The position numbers and the translations under genes are program-made. From the NCBI RefSeq assembly GCF_017876095.1, contig NZ_JAGINM010000040.1, positions 1 through 36,010 on the forward strand: a stretch of 36,010 nucleotides of DNA, in the 5' to 3' direction. This document shows, one piece after another, positions 7,827 to 16,535 of the stretch (position 1 is its first letter; each line of letters opens with the position of its first letter). Below the pieces are notes generated by a model. The model ran no database searches. It was not told the origin of the DNA and saw nothing but the letters and a program-made list of their open reading frames with translations. Source of the DNA: Azospirillum agricola. Lineage in GTDB: Bacteria; Pseudomonadota; Alphaproteobacteria; Azospirillales; Azospirillaceae.

Positions 7827-9986
7827 TCAGCCCCGGTGCAGTTCCTTGCGGATCACCTTGCGCAGCTCGTGCAGCGACACCGGCTTGCCGAGCAGCGTGG
7901 CGCCCGCCTCGCGGGCTGCGGCGCGCATGGCGGGCGAGGAATCGGCGCCGACGATCACCGCCGGAACCCCCTCCCCGCAGGCGGCGCGGACGACGCGGAT
8001 CGCCGCATCGCCGCTCTCGCTGTCGTGCAACCGCTGGTCGGCGACGATCAGGTCGGGGCAGCGCCCGGCCAGCAGCCGGACCGCCTCGCGGCCCGATGCC
8101 GCCTCGACCACCTCGAACCCCCATTCGGACAGCACGGAGGTCATCGCGGTGCGGACATAGAGCTTGTCCTCGATCACCAGCAGCAGGCCGGGCTGCCGCA
8201 GCGGCGGCAGGATCTCGGTTCCCTCGCCGCCCACGGCCCCGGATAGGTCCGGGCGCGGCGCGGCCAGCGGCAGGCCGATGGAGACGCGCGTGCCCCGGCC
8301 GACCGTCGAGGCCACCTCCAGCCGGTGCCCGAGCGCCGCCGCCAGCCGCCGCACGATGGCGAGCCCGAGCCCGGAGCCCTGCGGACGGTCGCGGTCGGAC
8401 GGAAGCTGGTCGGGGATGTCGAGCCGGACGAAGGCTTCGAAGATAGCCTCGATCTGTTCCGGCGGAATGCCGCGCCCGCTGTCGACGACGTCGAGCCGGA
8501 CATGGGCGCCATGCCGGCGGCAACCGATCAGCAGGCCGCCGCGCTCGGTGAAGGCCAGCGCGTTCTCCACCAGATGGCGCAGGAGGCGGGCGAGCAGCAC
8601 CGGGTCGGTGCGCACCGTGACACCGCAGGCAACGGCGCGCAACCGCAGGCCGCGAGCGGCCGCCGGTTCCGCGAACTCCCGCCGCAGCTCGTCGATCAGC
8701 GGCGCCAGGGCGACATGCTCCGGGTCGGTGCGGACGAAGCCGGCGTCGATCCTGGAGATGTCGAGCAGACCGTTCAGCGTGCGGTTCAGCGTGTCGGCGG
8801 AGTCCAGCAGCGAATCGACGATGTGGGCGTCCGGATGCCCGCGCAGCTTGGTCTTCAGCAGCTCGGCGAACAGCACCAGCGACTGGGCCGGCTGGCGCAG
8901 GTCATGGCTGGCGGCGGCCAGGAAGGCGGTCTTGGCGCGGTTGGCCTGCTCGGCCTCCTGCTGGGCGGCCTGGGCCTCGCCCCACGCCTCCCGCAACTGG
9001 TGCTCCACCATGCCTTGCCGCGCACCGCCCTTCACGACGCCCGGATCCGGCACGGCGCCCGGCGCGGCATCGGCCAGGACGGGGGCCGCCACCTCCGGCC
9101 GGCGCCATGCGAACAGCGCCGCCCACCCCAGCGAGACGGCGAGCGCCATCAGGCCGAAGCCGAGCAGACGCCACCGCGTGGCGCCGGGCCGCCCGTCGAT
9201 CACCTCCGGCGGCGCCAGGCAATGCACCGTCCAGCCGGCCAGCCGCGACCGGCGTGCGACCGCCCGCATCGCCACCCCGTCGAGCGACTGGACCGTCACG
9301 CCCGCCCCGGCCGCCGGGGGAGCGATGACGGTGGTCCGGCCGCCTCCCGCCTCGCCCCCCGGCGAGCGGGCGACGATGGTGCCGTCGCCATCGGCCACCA
9401 GGGCGACCCAGCCGGCCGGGATGACCCCGGCCAGCGCCAGGGCGCCCAGCCGCTGCTCGATGGTCTCGGCCGGGATGGTCATCGACAGGGCGCCCTGGAA
9501 CACCCGGTGGCGCAGCGGCACCGCCACCGCCAGCAGCGGCCGGCGCTGGGCGCTGCCGACGAACAGGTCGGAAAAGACCGGCCCCTCCGACCGGCGCACC
9601 GCCTCCAGCAGCGCCAGCCCGCGGCTGCCCGGCGGCGGCGCCCCCATCGGGGCCGCCGTGTTCATCAGCGGCCGGCCGGCCGCGTCCGACAGGATCACCG
9701 CCGACCAGAGGGGACGACTTTGCAGCATGACCAGCGCCTCGCGCCGCAGATCCTGAAGCTGCCCGCGGGCCAGCCCTTCCGAGGCGGCCAGCGTCTCCAG
9801 CAGGGTCAGCGCGCTTTCCAGCTCATGGTCGAGGTCGAGGGCGAGCGCGCCGGCCACCGCCTCCATGCGCAGGACGGCGGCCTGTCTCTGTTCGGCGAGC
9901 AGCCAAGACGCGACGGCCCAGGCGAAGGCGATCAGCGGGGCGACGACGCCCGCGACGAGCAACATAAGCCTGGACCGCACTCTCAC
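7827..9986 (-). CDS. Hybrid sensor histidine kinase with periplasmic Cache-like sensor and C-terminal receiver
   Basis: The protein has 719 residues. An N-terminal membrane helix (about 5-28) and a second helix (about 275-295, LLGFGLMALAVSLGWAALFA) enclose a ~240-residue periplasmic region of the double-Cache type. A short coiled coil then leads to the HisKA box ASHDLRQPAQSL (phosphoacceptor His361), an ATPase domain (N-box HLVENALAF, DSGRGIP, GSGLGLAIV) and a receiver domain with phosphoacceptor Asp650 (LIVADQRL) and the late lysine in LLGKPVS. The start is GTG at 9986, supported by a strong GGGGAGG seven bases upstream. HDLRQP is the H-box found in many hybrid kinases of alpha- and betaproteobacteria. 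No partner regulator is adjacent. It lies upstream of the secretion operon in the same direction, so a regulatory link is possible but unproven. The signal is unknown. Confidence 0.92.
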   Translation of the reverse strand: MRVRSRLMLLVAGVVAPLIAFAWAVASWLLAEQRQAAVLRMEAVAGALALDLDHELESALTLLETLAASEGLARGQLQDLRREALVMLQSRPLWSAVILSDAAGRPLMNTAAPMGAPPPGSRGLALLEAVRRSEGPVFSDLFVGSAQRRPLLAVAVPLRHRVFQGALSMTIPAETIEQRLGALALAGVIPAGWVALVADGDGTIVARSPGGEAGGGRTTVIAPPAAGAGVTVQSLDGVAMRAVARRSRLAGWTVHCLAPPEVIDGRPGATRWRLLGFGLMALAVSLGWAALFAWRRPEVAAPVLADAAPGAVPDPGVVKGGARQGMVEHQLREAWGEAQAAQQEAEQANRAKTAFLAAASHDLRQPAQSLVLFAELLKTKLRGHPDAHIVDSLLDSADTLNRTLNGLLDISRIDAGFVRTDPEHVALAPLIDELRREFAEPAAARGLRLRAVACGVTVRTDPVLLARLLRHLVENALAFTERGGLLIGCRRHGAHVRLDVVDSGRGIPPEQIEAIFEAFVRLDIPDQLPSDRDRPQGSGLGLAIVRRLAAALGHRLEVASTVGRGTRVSIGLPLAAPRPDLSGAVGGEGTEILPPLRQPGLLLVIEDKLYVRTAMTSVLSEWGFEVVEAASGREAVRLLAGRCPDLIVADQRLHDSESGDAAIRVVRAACGEGVPAVIVGADSSPAMRAAAREAGATLLGKPVSLHELRKVIRKELHRG

Positions 9987-10259
9987 GCCGACGCCTCCCC
10001 AAAGTCGTTCGCGTTAAAAACACCCACCTGTTTCTTGCCTTGGGACGCTCTCCGCGCACGGCGACGCGCGATGGTCATTCCCCAATTCTCAATTGCGCAA
10101 CGTCACCTTGGCAATTCCCGCGTTCGTCTATGACCTTGCGCCGCCATGCCGGGAAGGCCCGCGCGCCGGCCGTCGCTCCGCGTCGCCATGGCCTATTCCG
10201 TCGCACGGGGAATTTCTCTAAGAAGGGATGAAGCCTCGTCCAAGCCGGATGCCGCGCCC

Positions 10260-10628
10260 ATGCCGATGAACGTCCTGGAAGTCGCCATCTACGCGATGGT
10301 GCTCACCGCCCAACAACCGCGCCCCTTCGAATGTGTCGCGGTGCAGCCGGAGGGCGTGAACTGCACCAACGGCCTCGCCGCCCAGGCCGACGGGCCGCAT
10401 CTGCTGTTCAACACCGGCGTCCAGGTGCAGAAGGACCGCCAGGGCCGCGTCACCCTCAGCAACGGACTGAAGACCCGGTTCGATTCGACCGCCTGGGTCG
10501 CCTTCGGCGAAAGCCCGGACAAGACGCTGATCAGCGTCCGCAAGACCGGCCCGATGCGCTTCAAATTCTCCAACGGCCTGCAATGCGAGGCGATCGGCGC
10601 CGACATGGCGCGCTGCTACCGGCCCTGA
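10260..10628 (+). CDS. Small conserved-type protein of unknown function
   Basis: The protein has 122 residues from ATG 10260 (a second in-frame ATG is at 10266). In-frame starts further upstream (10146, 10188) would add an Arg/Pro-rich stretch that looks non-coding, so I prefer the later start, although no good ribosome site decides it. The protein begins MNVLEVAIYAMVLTAQ, then holds three cysteines (FECVAVQPEGVNCTNG and LQCEAIG, with a fourth in ARCYRP). The repeated pattern FECVAV...VNCTNGL and FSNGLQCEAIG...ARCYRP suggests two similar beta-rich halves. I do not recognise the family. It may be exported or membrane-anchored through its hydrophobic N-terminus. It points away from the sensor kinase and is followed by the antiporter. 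Confidence 0.65.
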   Translation: MPMNVLEVAIYAMVLTAQQPRPFECVAVQPEGVNCTNGLAAQADGPHLLFNTGVQVQKDRQGRVTLSNGLKTRFDSTAWVAFGESPDKTLISVRKTGPMRFKFSNGLQCEAIGADMARCYRP

Positions 10629-10788
10629 ACGGGGCGCCATGGGGCGGGCGGCGCCTTGCCCCCTCCAGCGCTTCCTCCCGGCCACAGGCCACGCCGAAAT
10701 TTGCCGCAGCGCGGGACGGCCGGCGGCCTTGCTCCCGCCACATCCGGGCGATACCGTGCAGCCCACGCCTCAGCCGGCACACGGAACC

Positions 10789-13296
10789 ATGCACGACATT
10801 GCCATTCAAGTCCTTGGAGTCGCCGGGCTTCTCGCCCTGGTGAGCTTTCTCCCGCCGCTCGCGGCGCGCTTCCAGCTTCCCTTCACGGTGCTGCTGGCGG
10901 CGGTCGGGGTGGCGCTCGGCGCCGCGATCCAGACCTTCGCCGGCAGCGCCGGCACCGGGCCGTTCCACGACTTCCTGAACTCGCTGGCCGAGCTGGACGT
11001 CTCGTCCGAGCTGCTGCTGCACATCTTCCTGCCCATCCTGCTGTTCGAGACGGCGCTGACGGTCGACGTGCGCCGGCTGTTCGACGACATCGGGCCGATC
11101 CTGCTGATGGCGGTGGTGGCGGTCTTCGTCTGCACCTTCGCGGTCGGCTACGCGGTCAGCCTGTTCACCACCCTCAGCCTGGTCTCCTGCCTGCTGCTCG
11201 GCGCCATCGTCGCCACCACGGATCCGGCGGCGGTCATCGGCGTCTTCCGCGACCTCGGCGCCCCGCGCCGGCTGACCACGCTGGTCGAGGGCGAGAGCCT
11301 GCTGAACGACGCCGCCGCCATCGCGCTGTTCACGCTGCTGCTCGGCATGCTGACCCGCAAGGCCGACGGCGGCGCGCTCGCCGCGACTCTGGAGTTCCTG
11401 CGCGACTTCACCGGCGGCGTCGTCACCGGCTATCTCTGCGGCCGCGTCGTCTGCGCGCTGGTGGAGCCGATGCGCGACCAGCCGATGGCCGAGATCACCA
11501 TGACGGTGGCGCTCGCCTACCTGTCCTACGTGCTGGCCGAGCATTACGTCGGCGCCTCGGGTGTCGTCGCCGTCGTCACCTCGGCGCTGGTCATCGCCTC
11601 GGTCGGGCGCACCCGCATCTCGCACGCCACCTGGGGGGCGATGGAGCATGTCTGGCGCCAGCTCGGCTTCTGGGCCAACTCGCTGATCTTCCTGCTGACG
11701 GCGCTCTTGGTGCCCCGGCTTCTGAGCCAGGCCGGCTGGGCCGAGGTCGGGCTGGTGCTGGTCGTCACCGTCGCCGCCTTCGCCGCCCGCGCGCTGGTGC
11801 TGTTCGGGCTGCTGCCGATCCTGTCCTGGGCCGGGCTGTCGCACAAGGTCAGCCACTCCTACAAGGCGGTGATGCTGTGGGGCGGCCTGCGCGGCGCCGT
11901 CTCGCTGACGCTGGCGCTGGCGGTGACCGAGAACATCCGGGTGCCCGAGCGGGTGCAGGGCTTCGTCGCGGTGATGGTCACCGGCTTCGTCTTCGTCACC
12001 CTGTTCATCAACGGCGCGACGCTGCGCTCGCTGATCCACCTGCTGGGGCTCGACAAGCTGACGCCGGTCGAGCGCGCCATGCGCAACCGGGCGCTGGCCC
12101 TGTCGATGGACAGCCTGCGCGACCGCGTCGCCGGCGTCGCCCGCACCTACGAGGTCGACGCCCCCGTCACCGACGTGATGCTGGCCCGCTACGAGGCGCG
12201 GCTCCAGGCGATGGACCGCGAGCGCCGGGAAGAGGCGCCGCTGACCGACGAGGAGCGCGTGACCATCGGCCTCGTCATCCTCGTCAACCGCGAGGAGGAG
12301 TTCTACTATCAGCATTTCTCCGAGGGCGTGGTGTCGCGCGCCGTCGTCGAGATGCTGGCCGGGCGCACCGGCCGCCTGCTCGACGCGGTGAAGACCCAGG
12401 GACGCTCCGGCTACCGCGCCTTCGAGGAGCCCTTCATCGCCTTCTCCTTCTGGATGCGGGGAGCCAGCCTGTTGCAGCGCCGGCTCGGCATCCACCGGCC
12501 GCTGGCGCGGCGTCTGTCGATGCGCTTCGAGATCCTGGTCGCCGTCCGCACCGTGCTGCGCGAGCTGCTGGTCTTCACCCGCGGCAAGCTGTCCCGCATG
12601 CTGGGCGAGGACGTCGCCTTCGAGCTGGAGGGGCTGCTGATCGGCCGGCTCGGCCTCGTCGAGCAGGCGCTGTCGGCGATGAAGCTGCAATACCCCGACT
12701 ACGCGATGGTGCTGCAAAGCCGCTACGTCGGCCGCGCCGCCCTGCGGCTGGAGCAGGCCGACTACCGCACCCTGCACGCCGAATCGCTGATCAGCCAGGA
12801 GGTTCTGACCGACCTGGAGCGCGACCTGGACGAGCGCCGCCGGGTGCTGGAGCGGCTGCCGCAGCTCGACGTCCGCTTCGACGTGGCCGAGCTGGTGCGC
12901 CGGGTGCCGCTGTTCGCCGGGCTGCCGGCGGAGCGGGTGGCGGTGATCGCCACGCTGCTGCGCGCCCGCCTCGCCCTGCCCGGCGAGACCATCGTCCGGC
13001 GCGGCGACCGGGGCGACGCCATGTTCTTCATCGCGTCCGGCGCCGTCGAGGTTCTCGTCCCCAACCTCGCCGAGCCGGTCAAGCTCGGCACCGGCGACTT
13101 CTTCGGCGAGATGGCGCTGCTGACCCGCCAGCGGCGCAATGCAGACGTGCGTTCGCTGGGCTATTGCCAGCTCCTGGTTCTGGATGAGAAGGACTTCCGC
13201 CGGCTGGTGCAGAAGGATGCGGATCTCCGCACCCACATCCAGGCGGTCGCCGAGACGCGCCGCCAGCCGGCCCAGCCCGTCCCGGCGCCGGGCTGA
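10789..13296 (+). CDS. CPA1-family cation/proton antiporter with C-terminal cyclic-nucleotide-binding domain
   Basis: The protein has 835 residues. Residues ~5-420 form a 12-helix-type Na+(K+)/H+ exchanger domain with the family motifs TTDPAAVIGVFRDLGAP (about 141) and GESLLNDAAAIALF (about 168), which contain the ion-binding Asp residues. A cytoplasmic region of ~280 residues rich in charged helices follows, then a cNMP-binding domain (about 702-820) with the phosphate-binding cassette FFGEMALLTRQRRNADV. This layout matches plant SOS1-like and some proteobacterial NhaP-type antiporters, in which ligand binding in the tail gates transport. It would exchange Na+ or K+ for H+ at the inner membrane. 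ATG 10789 is chosen because hydrophobic coding begins there; upstream in-frame sequence is low quality. The EamA gene follows after 33 bases, perhaps in one transcript. Confidence 0.92.
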   Translation: MHDIAIQVLGVAGLLALVSFLPPLAARFQLPFTVLLAAVGVALGAAIQTFAGSAGTGPFHDFLNSLAELDVSSELLLHIFLPILLFETALTVDVRRLFDDIGPILLMAVVAVFVCTFAVGYAVSLFTTLSLVSCLLLGAIVATTDPAAVIGVFRDLGAPRRLTTLVEGESLLNDAAAIALFTLLLGMLTRKADGGALAATLEFLRDFTGGVVTGYLCGRVVCALVEPMRDQPMAEITMTVALAYLSYVLAEHYVGASGVVAVVTSALVIASVGRTRISHATWGAMEHVWRQLGFWANSLIFLLTALLVPRLLSQAGWAEVGLVLVVTVAAFAARALVLFGLLPILSWAGLSHKVSHSYKAVMLWGGLRGAVSLTLALAVTENIRVPERVQGFVAVMVTGFVFVTLFINGATLRSLIHLLGLDKLTPVERAMRNRALALSMDSLRDRVAGVARTYEVDAPVTDVMLARYEARLQAMDRERREEAPLTDEERVTIGLVILVNREEEFYYQHFSEGVVSRAVVEMLAGRTGRLLDAVKTQGRSGYRAFEEPFIAFSFWMRGASLLQRRLGIHRPLARRLSMRFEILVAVRTVLRELLVFTRGKLSRMLGEDVAFELEGLLIGRLGLVEQALSAMKLQYPDYAMVLQSRYVGRAALRLEQADYRTLHAESLISQEVLTDLERDLDERRRVLERLPQLDVRFDVAELVRRVPLFAGLPAERVAVIATLLRARLALPGETIVRRGDRGDAMFFIASGAVEVLVPNLAEPVKLGTGDFFGEMALLTRQRRNADVRSLGYCQLLVLDEKDFRRLVQKDADLRTHIQAVAETRRQPAQPVPAPG

Positions 13297-13329
13297 CCCC
13301 CGGACGGACGTGACGGGAGACGGCGTTCC

Positions 13330-14229
13330 ATGACCGAGAAGACCGCGGCCGAGAAGACTGCGGGCACCGGCCCCGACTGGCTGGGCCTGATGCCCGCCGT
13401 CTTCGTGCTGCTGTGGAGCACCGGCTTCATCGGCGCCAAATACGGGCTGCCCTATGTCGAGCCGCTGACCTTCCTGCTGGTCCGGCTCGCGCTGGTCGCC
13501 ACGGTGCTGGCGCTGGTGGCGCTGGCGACCCGCGCGCCCTGGCCGAAAAGCTGGGCGGCGGCCGGGCGGATCGCGCTGGCCGGGCTGCTGGTGCACGGGG
13601 TCTATCTCAGCGGCGTCTTCCTCGCCATCGCCCACGGGCTGCCGGCCGGGGTGACGGCGCTGGTCGTCGGCCTGCAACCGCTGCTGATCGCGTCGCTCTC
13701 CGGCCCGCTGCTCGGCGAGCGGGTCAGCGGGCGGCAGTGGGCCGGCCTGCTGCTCGGTCTGGCCGGCGTCGCGCTGGTGGTGCGCGAGAAGTTCGCCATC
13801 GACGCCGACCATCTGGTCGGGCTCGGCTTCGCGCTGGCGGCCCTGCTCGGCATCACCGCCGGCACGCTCTACCAGAAGCGCCATGGGGCGGCGATGGATC
13901 TGCGCAGCGGCACCGCCATCCAATACGCGGCGACCGCGCTGGTGCTGGCGGTGGCCGCCCCGCTGACCGAAACGATGCGCATCGAGTGGACCGGCGAGTT
14001 CATCTTCGCCCTGCTGTGGCTCAGCTTCGTGCTGTCGGTCGGGGCCATCTTCCTGCTGTTCGCGCTGATCCGCCGGGGCGCGGCGGCGCGGGTGTCGAGC
14101 CTCTTCTACCTGACCCCGCCGGTGACGGCGCTGGTCGCCTGGGCGATGTTCGACGAGCGGCTGAGCGCGGTGGCGCTCACCGGCATGGCGGTGGCGGTGG
14201 CCGGCGTCGCGCTGGTGAACCGGGGGTGA
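13330..14229 (+). CDS. EamA/DMT-superfamily transporter
   Basis: The protein has 299 residues with ten predicted membrane helices arranged as two EamA repeats (about 15-145 and 160-298). Typical motifs are WSTGFIGAKYGLPY in helix 1, LVVGLQPLLIA in helix 4 and SLFYLTPPVTALVAW in the second half. Members export metabolites such as amino acids or drugs; the substrate cannot be read from the sequence. A GGGAG precedes the ATG by about 8 bases. It starts 33 bases after the antiporter and could be co-transcribed with it. Confidence 0.93.
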   Translation: MTEKTAAEKTAGTGPDWLGLMPAVFVLLWSTGFIGAKYGLPYVEPLTFLLVRLALVATVLALVALATRAPWPKSWAAAGRIALAGLLVHGVYLSGVFLAIAHGLPAGVTALVVGLQPLLIASLSGPLLGERVSGRQWAGLLLGLAGVALVVREKFAIDADHLVGLGFALAALLGITAGTLYQKRHGAAMDLRSGTAIQYAATALVLAVAAPLTETMRIEWTGEFIFALLWLSFVLSVGAIFLLFALIRRGAAARVSSLFYLTPPVTALVAWAMFDERLSAVALTGMAVAVAGVALVNRG

Positions 14230-14298
14230 GGGCCTGGAATCGGCCGGACCGATCCGGAACCGGAACGACCCCTGGGACGGCTTCCGATCCGCCCCGCG

Positions 14299-14327
14299 TT
14301 GCCAGAGGCTGGCGCAGGCACTATGAT
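14299..14327 (+). promoter_or_regulatory. Sigma-70-type promoter for the downstream small gene
   Basis: TTGCCA at 14299-14304 and TATGAT at 14322-14327 are separated by 17 bases, close to the housekeeping consensus. Transcription would start near 14334, about 65 bases before the next gene. It shows that the next gene is probably transcribed separately from the EamA gene. Confidence 0.6.
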
Positions 14328-14401
14328 TCCCGTATCGTGCCATCGGTGGTGATGGGAGGGCTTCCGCCCGACCGCCCCCGCGACGACCGGAAATGACCCG
14401 T

Positions 14402-14797
14402 ATGGACCCTCTCGACCTTTCGCTGGACGACCACCGCACGCTTCAGGCCATCGGCATCCTGGCCGACGTGCTGGACGGCGTCGACGGGCCGGGCGGGCTC
14501 GACACGGTGCTGGTGTCCAAGGCGCTGCGGCAGGTGATCGCCACGAAGTCCAAGCCGGCCTTCGAATTCGCGTCGCGCGCCTTCAACACGTTGGATCCCG
14601 AGGTCCGGCGCAAGGTCAAGGCCGACGCCGACACCGCCGCCCAGGGCGCGGTCGACCTGCGCTCGCGCGTCGGCGGCTTCCTGGCCACCCCGACGAAGAA
14701 GCCGGTGCCGCAGGGGCCGGTGGTCGGCCAGCAGCCGAACTTCATCACCGCGCTCAACCTCCGCTCGCGCCGCCGGCCGACGCCGCCGTCCTCGTAA
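14402..14797 (+). CDS. Small soluble protein of unknown function
   Basis: The protein has 131 residues from ATG 14402, which has GGAA nine bases upstream; an in-frame ATG at 14393 lies directly on that GGAA and is less likely. The first ~100 residues are regular and amphipathic-helical (DDHRTLQAIGILADVLDG, KALRQVIATKSKPAFEFASRAF, EVRRKVKADADTAAQ); the tail is Pro/Arg-rich. There is no signal peptide or membrane segment. I do not recognise a family. It has its own promoter and converges with the LysR gene. Confidence 0.7.
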   Translation: MDPLDLSLDDHRTLQAIGILADVLDGVDGPGGLDTVLVSKALRQVIATKSKPAFEFASRAFNTLDPEVRRKVKADADTAAQGAVDLRSRVGGFLATPTKKPVPQGPVVGQQPNFITALNLRSRRRPTPPSS

Positions 14798-14805
14798 GGC
14801 GGGGC

Positions 14806-15741
14806 TCACGCCGGATCCGGCTGCAACGCCTCCAGCAGCGTGCAGTCCCAGTAGGGGCGCGGGCCGAAGCGCTCGATCAGGAAATCCACGAACACCCGCA
14901 CCTTGGGCGACAGGTGGCGGTTCTGCGGGTAGACCGCGTTGACGCTGGCCTCCGACGGCACATGCTCGCCGAGGATGCTGAGCAGCGCACCGGACGCCAG
15001 CGCCTCGCCGCACAGGAAGGTCGGCGACAGCACGATCCCGGCCCCGGCCACGGCGGCGTCGCGCAGCAGGTCGCCGTTGTTGCCCCGCAGCGGCCCCGAC
15101 ACCCGAACCCCGCGCAGTTCGCCGTCCACCAGGAAATGCCAGACGTCGGGCGTCGGCACGTTGGTGTAGATCAGGCAGCGGTGGCCGGCGAGGTCCTCCG
15201 GCGTCTTCGGCGTGCCGTGCTTCAGCAGATAGTCCGGGCTGGCGCACAGCGCCACCCGCGCCGGGGCCAGCTTGCGGGCGATCAGCGAGCTGTCGCGCAG
15301 CCGGCCGATGCGGATCGCCAGATCGTAGCCCTCGTCCACCAGATCGACGTAGCGGTCGTTCAGGTCCATCTCGATCTCGATGGCCGGATGGCGTTCGAGG
15401 AATTCGGCGACGGCGGCGGCCAGATGCATCACCCCGAAGCTGACCGGCGCGTTCACCCGCAGCCGGCCGCGCGGGGCGGCGTGCAGGTCGGCGACCGCCT
15501 GCTCGGCCTCCTCCAGGTCGGCGAGGATGCGGATGCAGCGCTCGTAATAGGCCTGCCCGACCTCGGTCAAGCTCAGCTTGCGGGTGGTGCGGTTGAGCAG
15601 CCGGGCGCCCAGCCGGTTCTCCAGCTCGCCGATGCGGCGGGAGACCACGGATTTGGACAGGTTCAGCCGGTCCGCGGCGGCGGTGAAGCTCCGGGTGTCC
15701 ACCACCTTGATGAAGGCGAGCATGTCGTCGAGGCGATCCAT
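14806..15741 (-). CDS. LysR-family transcriptional regulator
   Basis: The protein has 311 residues from the ATG at 15741 (MDRLDDMLAFIKVVD), the usual LysR beginning; an in-frame ATG at 15777 would add 12 residues and run through a palindromic operator. Residues 1-60 form the winged helix-turn-helix (SFTAAADRLNLSKSVVSRRI, ENRLGARLLNRTTRKLSLTEVG), and ~90-295 the two-lobed effector domain of the CrgA-like subgroup. It is divergent from the WrbA/glutathionyl-hydroquinone reductase pair, so it probably senses a quinone or related electrophile and controls both genes. A perfect inverted repeat lies immediately upstream of its start codon, consistent with autorepression. Confidence 0.93.
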   Translation of the reverse strand: MDRLDDMLAFIKVVDTRSFTAAADRLNLSKSVVSRRIGELENRLGARLLNRTTRKLSLTEVGQAYYERCIRILADLEEAEQAVADLHAAPRGRLRVNAPVSFGVMHLAAAVAEFLERHPAIEIEMDLNDRYVDLVDEGYDLAIRIGRLRDSSLIARKLAPARVALCASPDYLLKHGTPKTPEDLAGHRCLIYTNVPTPDVWHFLVDGELRGVRVSGPLRGNNGDLLRDAAVAGAGIVLSPTFLCGEALASGALLSILGEHVPSEASVNAVYPQNRHLSPKVRVFVDFLIERFGPRPYWDCTLLEALQPDPA

Positions 15742-15743
15742 CG

Positions 15744-15768
15744 CATTGTTGTACATCAGGAAACAATG
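15744..15768. promoter_or_regulatory. LysR-type operator palindrome (CATTGTT-N11-AACAATG)
   Basis: The arms CATTGTT (15744-15750) and AACAATG (15762-15768) are perfect inverted repeats around an 11-base centre, the T-N11-A architecture of LysR boxes. It begins three bases upstream of the regulator's ATG, in the 138-base gap shared with wrbA. Its position would block transcription or translation initiation of the regulator gene and leave the wrbA promoter on the far side. Confidence 0.7.
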
Positions 15769-15879
15769 AGATGCCAAGAAGCGGTATTACCATGATCCGC
15801 TTCCCGCACTATCTCTGCCGTACCGCGTCCGGCGAGCCCGGCCGGCTCAACCACAGGCACCAACAGGGGAGTGGCGACG

Positions 15880-16482
15880 ATGGCGAAGGTTCTGGTCCTC
15901 TATTACAGCAGCTGGGGTCACGTCTCGGCGATGGCCGAGGCCGTCGCGGAGGGCGCCCGCTCGGTCGCCGGCACCGAGGTGGCGGTCAAGCGCGTGCCCG
16001 AGCTGGTGCCCGAGGAGATCCGCCAGAAGGCCCATTACAAGGACGAGAGCCACGTCCCCGTCGCCACCGTCGAGGAGCTGGCCCAGTACGACGCGATCAT
16101 CATCGGCACGCCGACCCGCTACGGCAACATGACCTCGCAGATGAAGAACTTCCTCGACCAGACCGGCGGGCTGTGGGCCAAGGGGGCGCTGGTCGGCAAG
16201 GTCGGCAGCGTCTTCACCTCCACCGGCACCCAGCATGGCGGGCAGGAGAGCACGATCCTCAGCACCCACATCGTCCTGCTGCATCTGGGTCTGGTGATCG
16301 TCGGCCTGCCCTACTCCTTCCAGGGGCAGATGGGGGTCGGCGAGGTGATGGGCAACTCGCCCTACGGCGCCAGCACCATCGCCGGCGGCGACGGCTCGCG
16401 CCAGCCGAGCGCGGTCGAGCTGGAGGGCGCCCGCTTCCAGGGCCGCCACGTCGCCGAGATCACCGCCAAGCTGCACGGCTGA
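15880..16482 (+). CDS. wrbA: NAD(P)H:quinone oxidoreductase, WrbA type
   Basis: The protein has 200 residues (E. coli WrbA has 198). It begins AKVLVLYYSSWGHVSAMAEAV, the flavodoxin-like FMN phosphate loop, and carries GTPTRYGNMTSQMKNFLDQTGGLW and GSVFTSTGTQHGGQESTILS, the characteristic WrbA blocks. It reduces quinones by two electrons to hydroquinones with FMN, which avoids semiquinone radicals. ATG 15880 is supported by AGGGGAG eight bases upstream; a GTG at 15871 sits on that site. It is followed after 53 bases by glutathionyl-hydroquinone reductase, and both are probably under the divergent LysR regulator. Confidence 0.95.
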   Translation: MAKVLVLYYSSWGHVSAMAEAVAEGARSVAGTEVAVKRVPELVPEEIRQKAHYKDESHVPVATVEELAQYDAIIIGTPTRYGNMTSQMKNFLDQTGGLWAKGALVGKVGSVFTSTGTQHGGQESTILSTHIVLLHLGLVIVGLPYSFQGQMGVGEVMGNSPYGASTIAGGDGSRQPSAVELEGARFQGRHVAEITAKLHG

Positions 16483-16535
16483 CGCCGTTCCGGCACGCAC
16501 GCCTCAGGAAACGCGCCTCAGGGGAGAACAGGACC

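Noticed and set aside
10561..14439. A 1292-codon minus-strand open frame opposite the antiporter and EamA genes
   Set aside because: Its translation is Gln/His/Arg/Asp-rich noise typical of antisense frames in GC-rich coding DNA; the plus-strand genes have full domain motifs.
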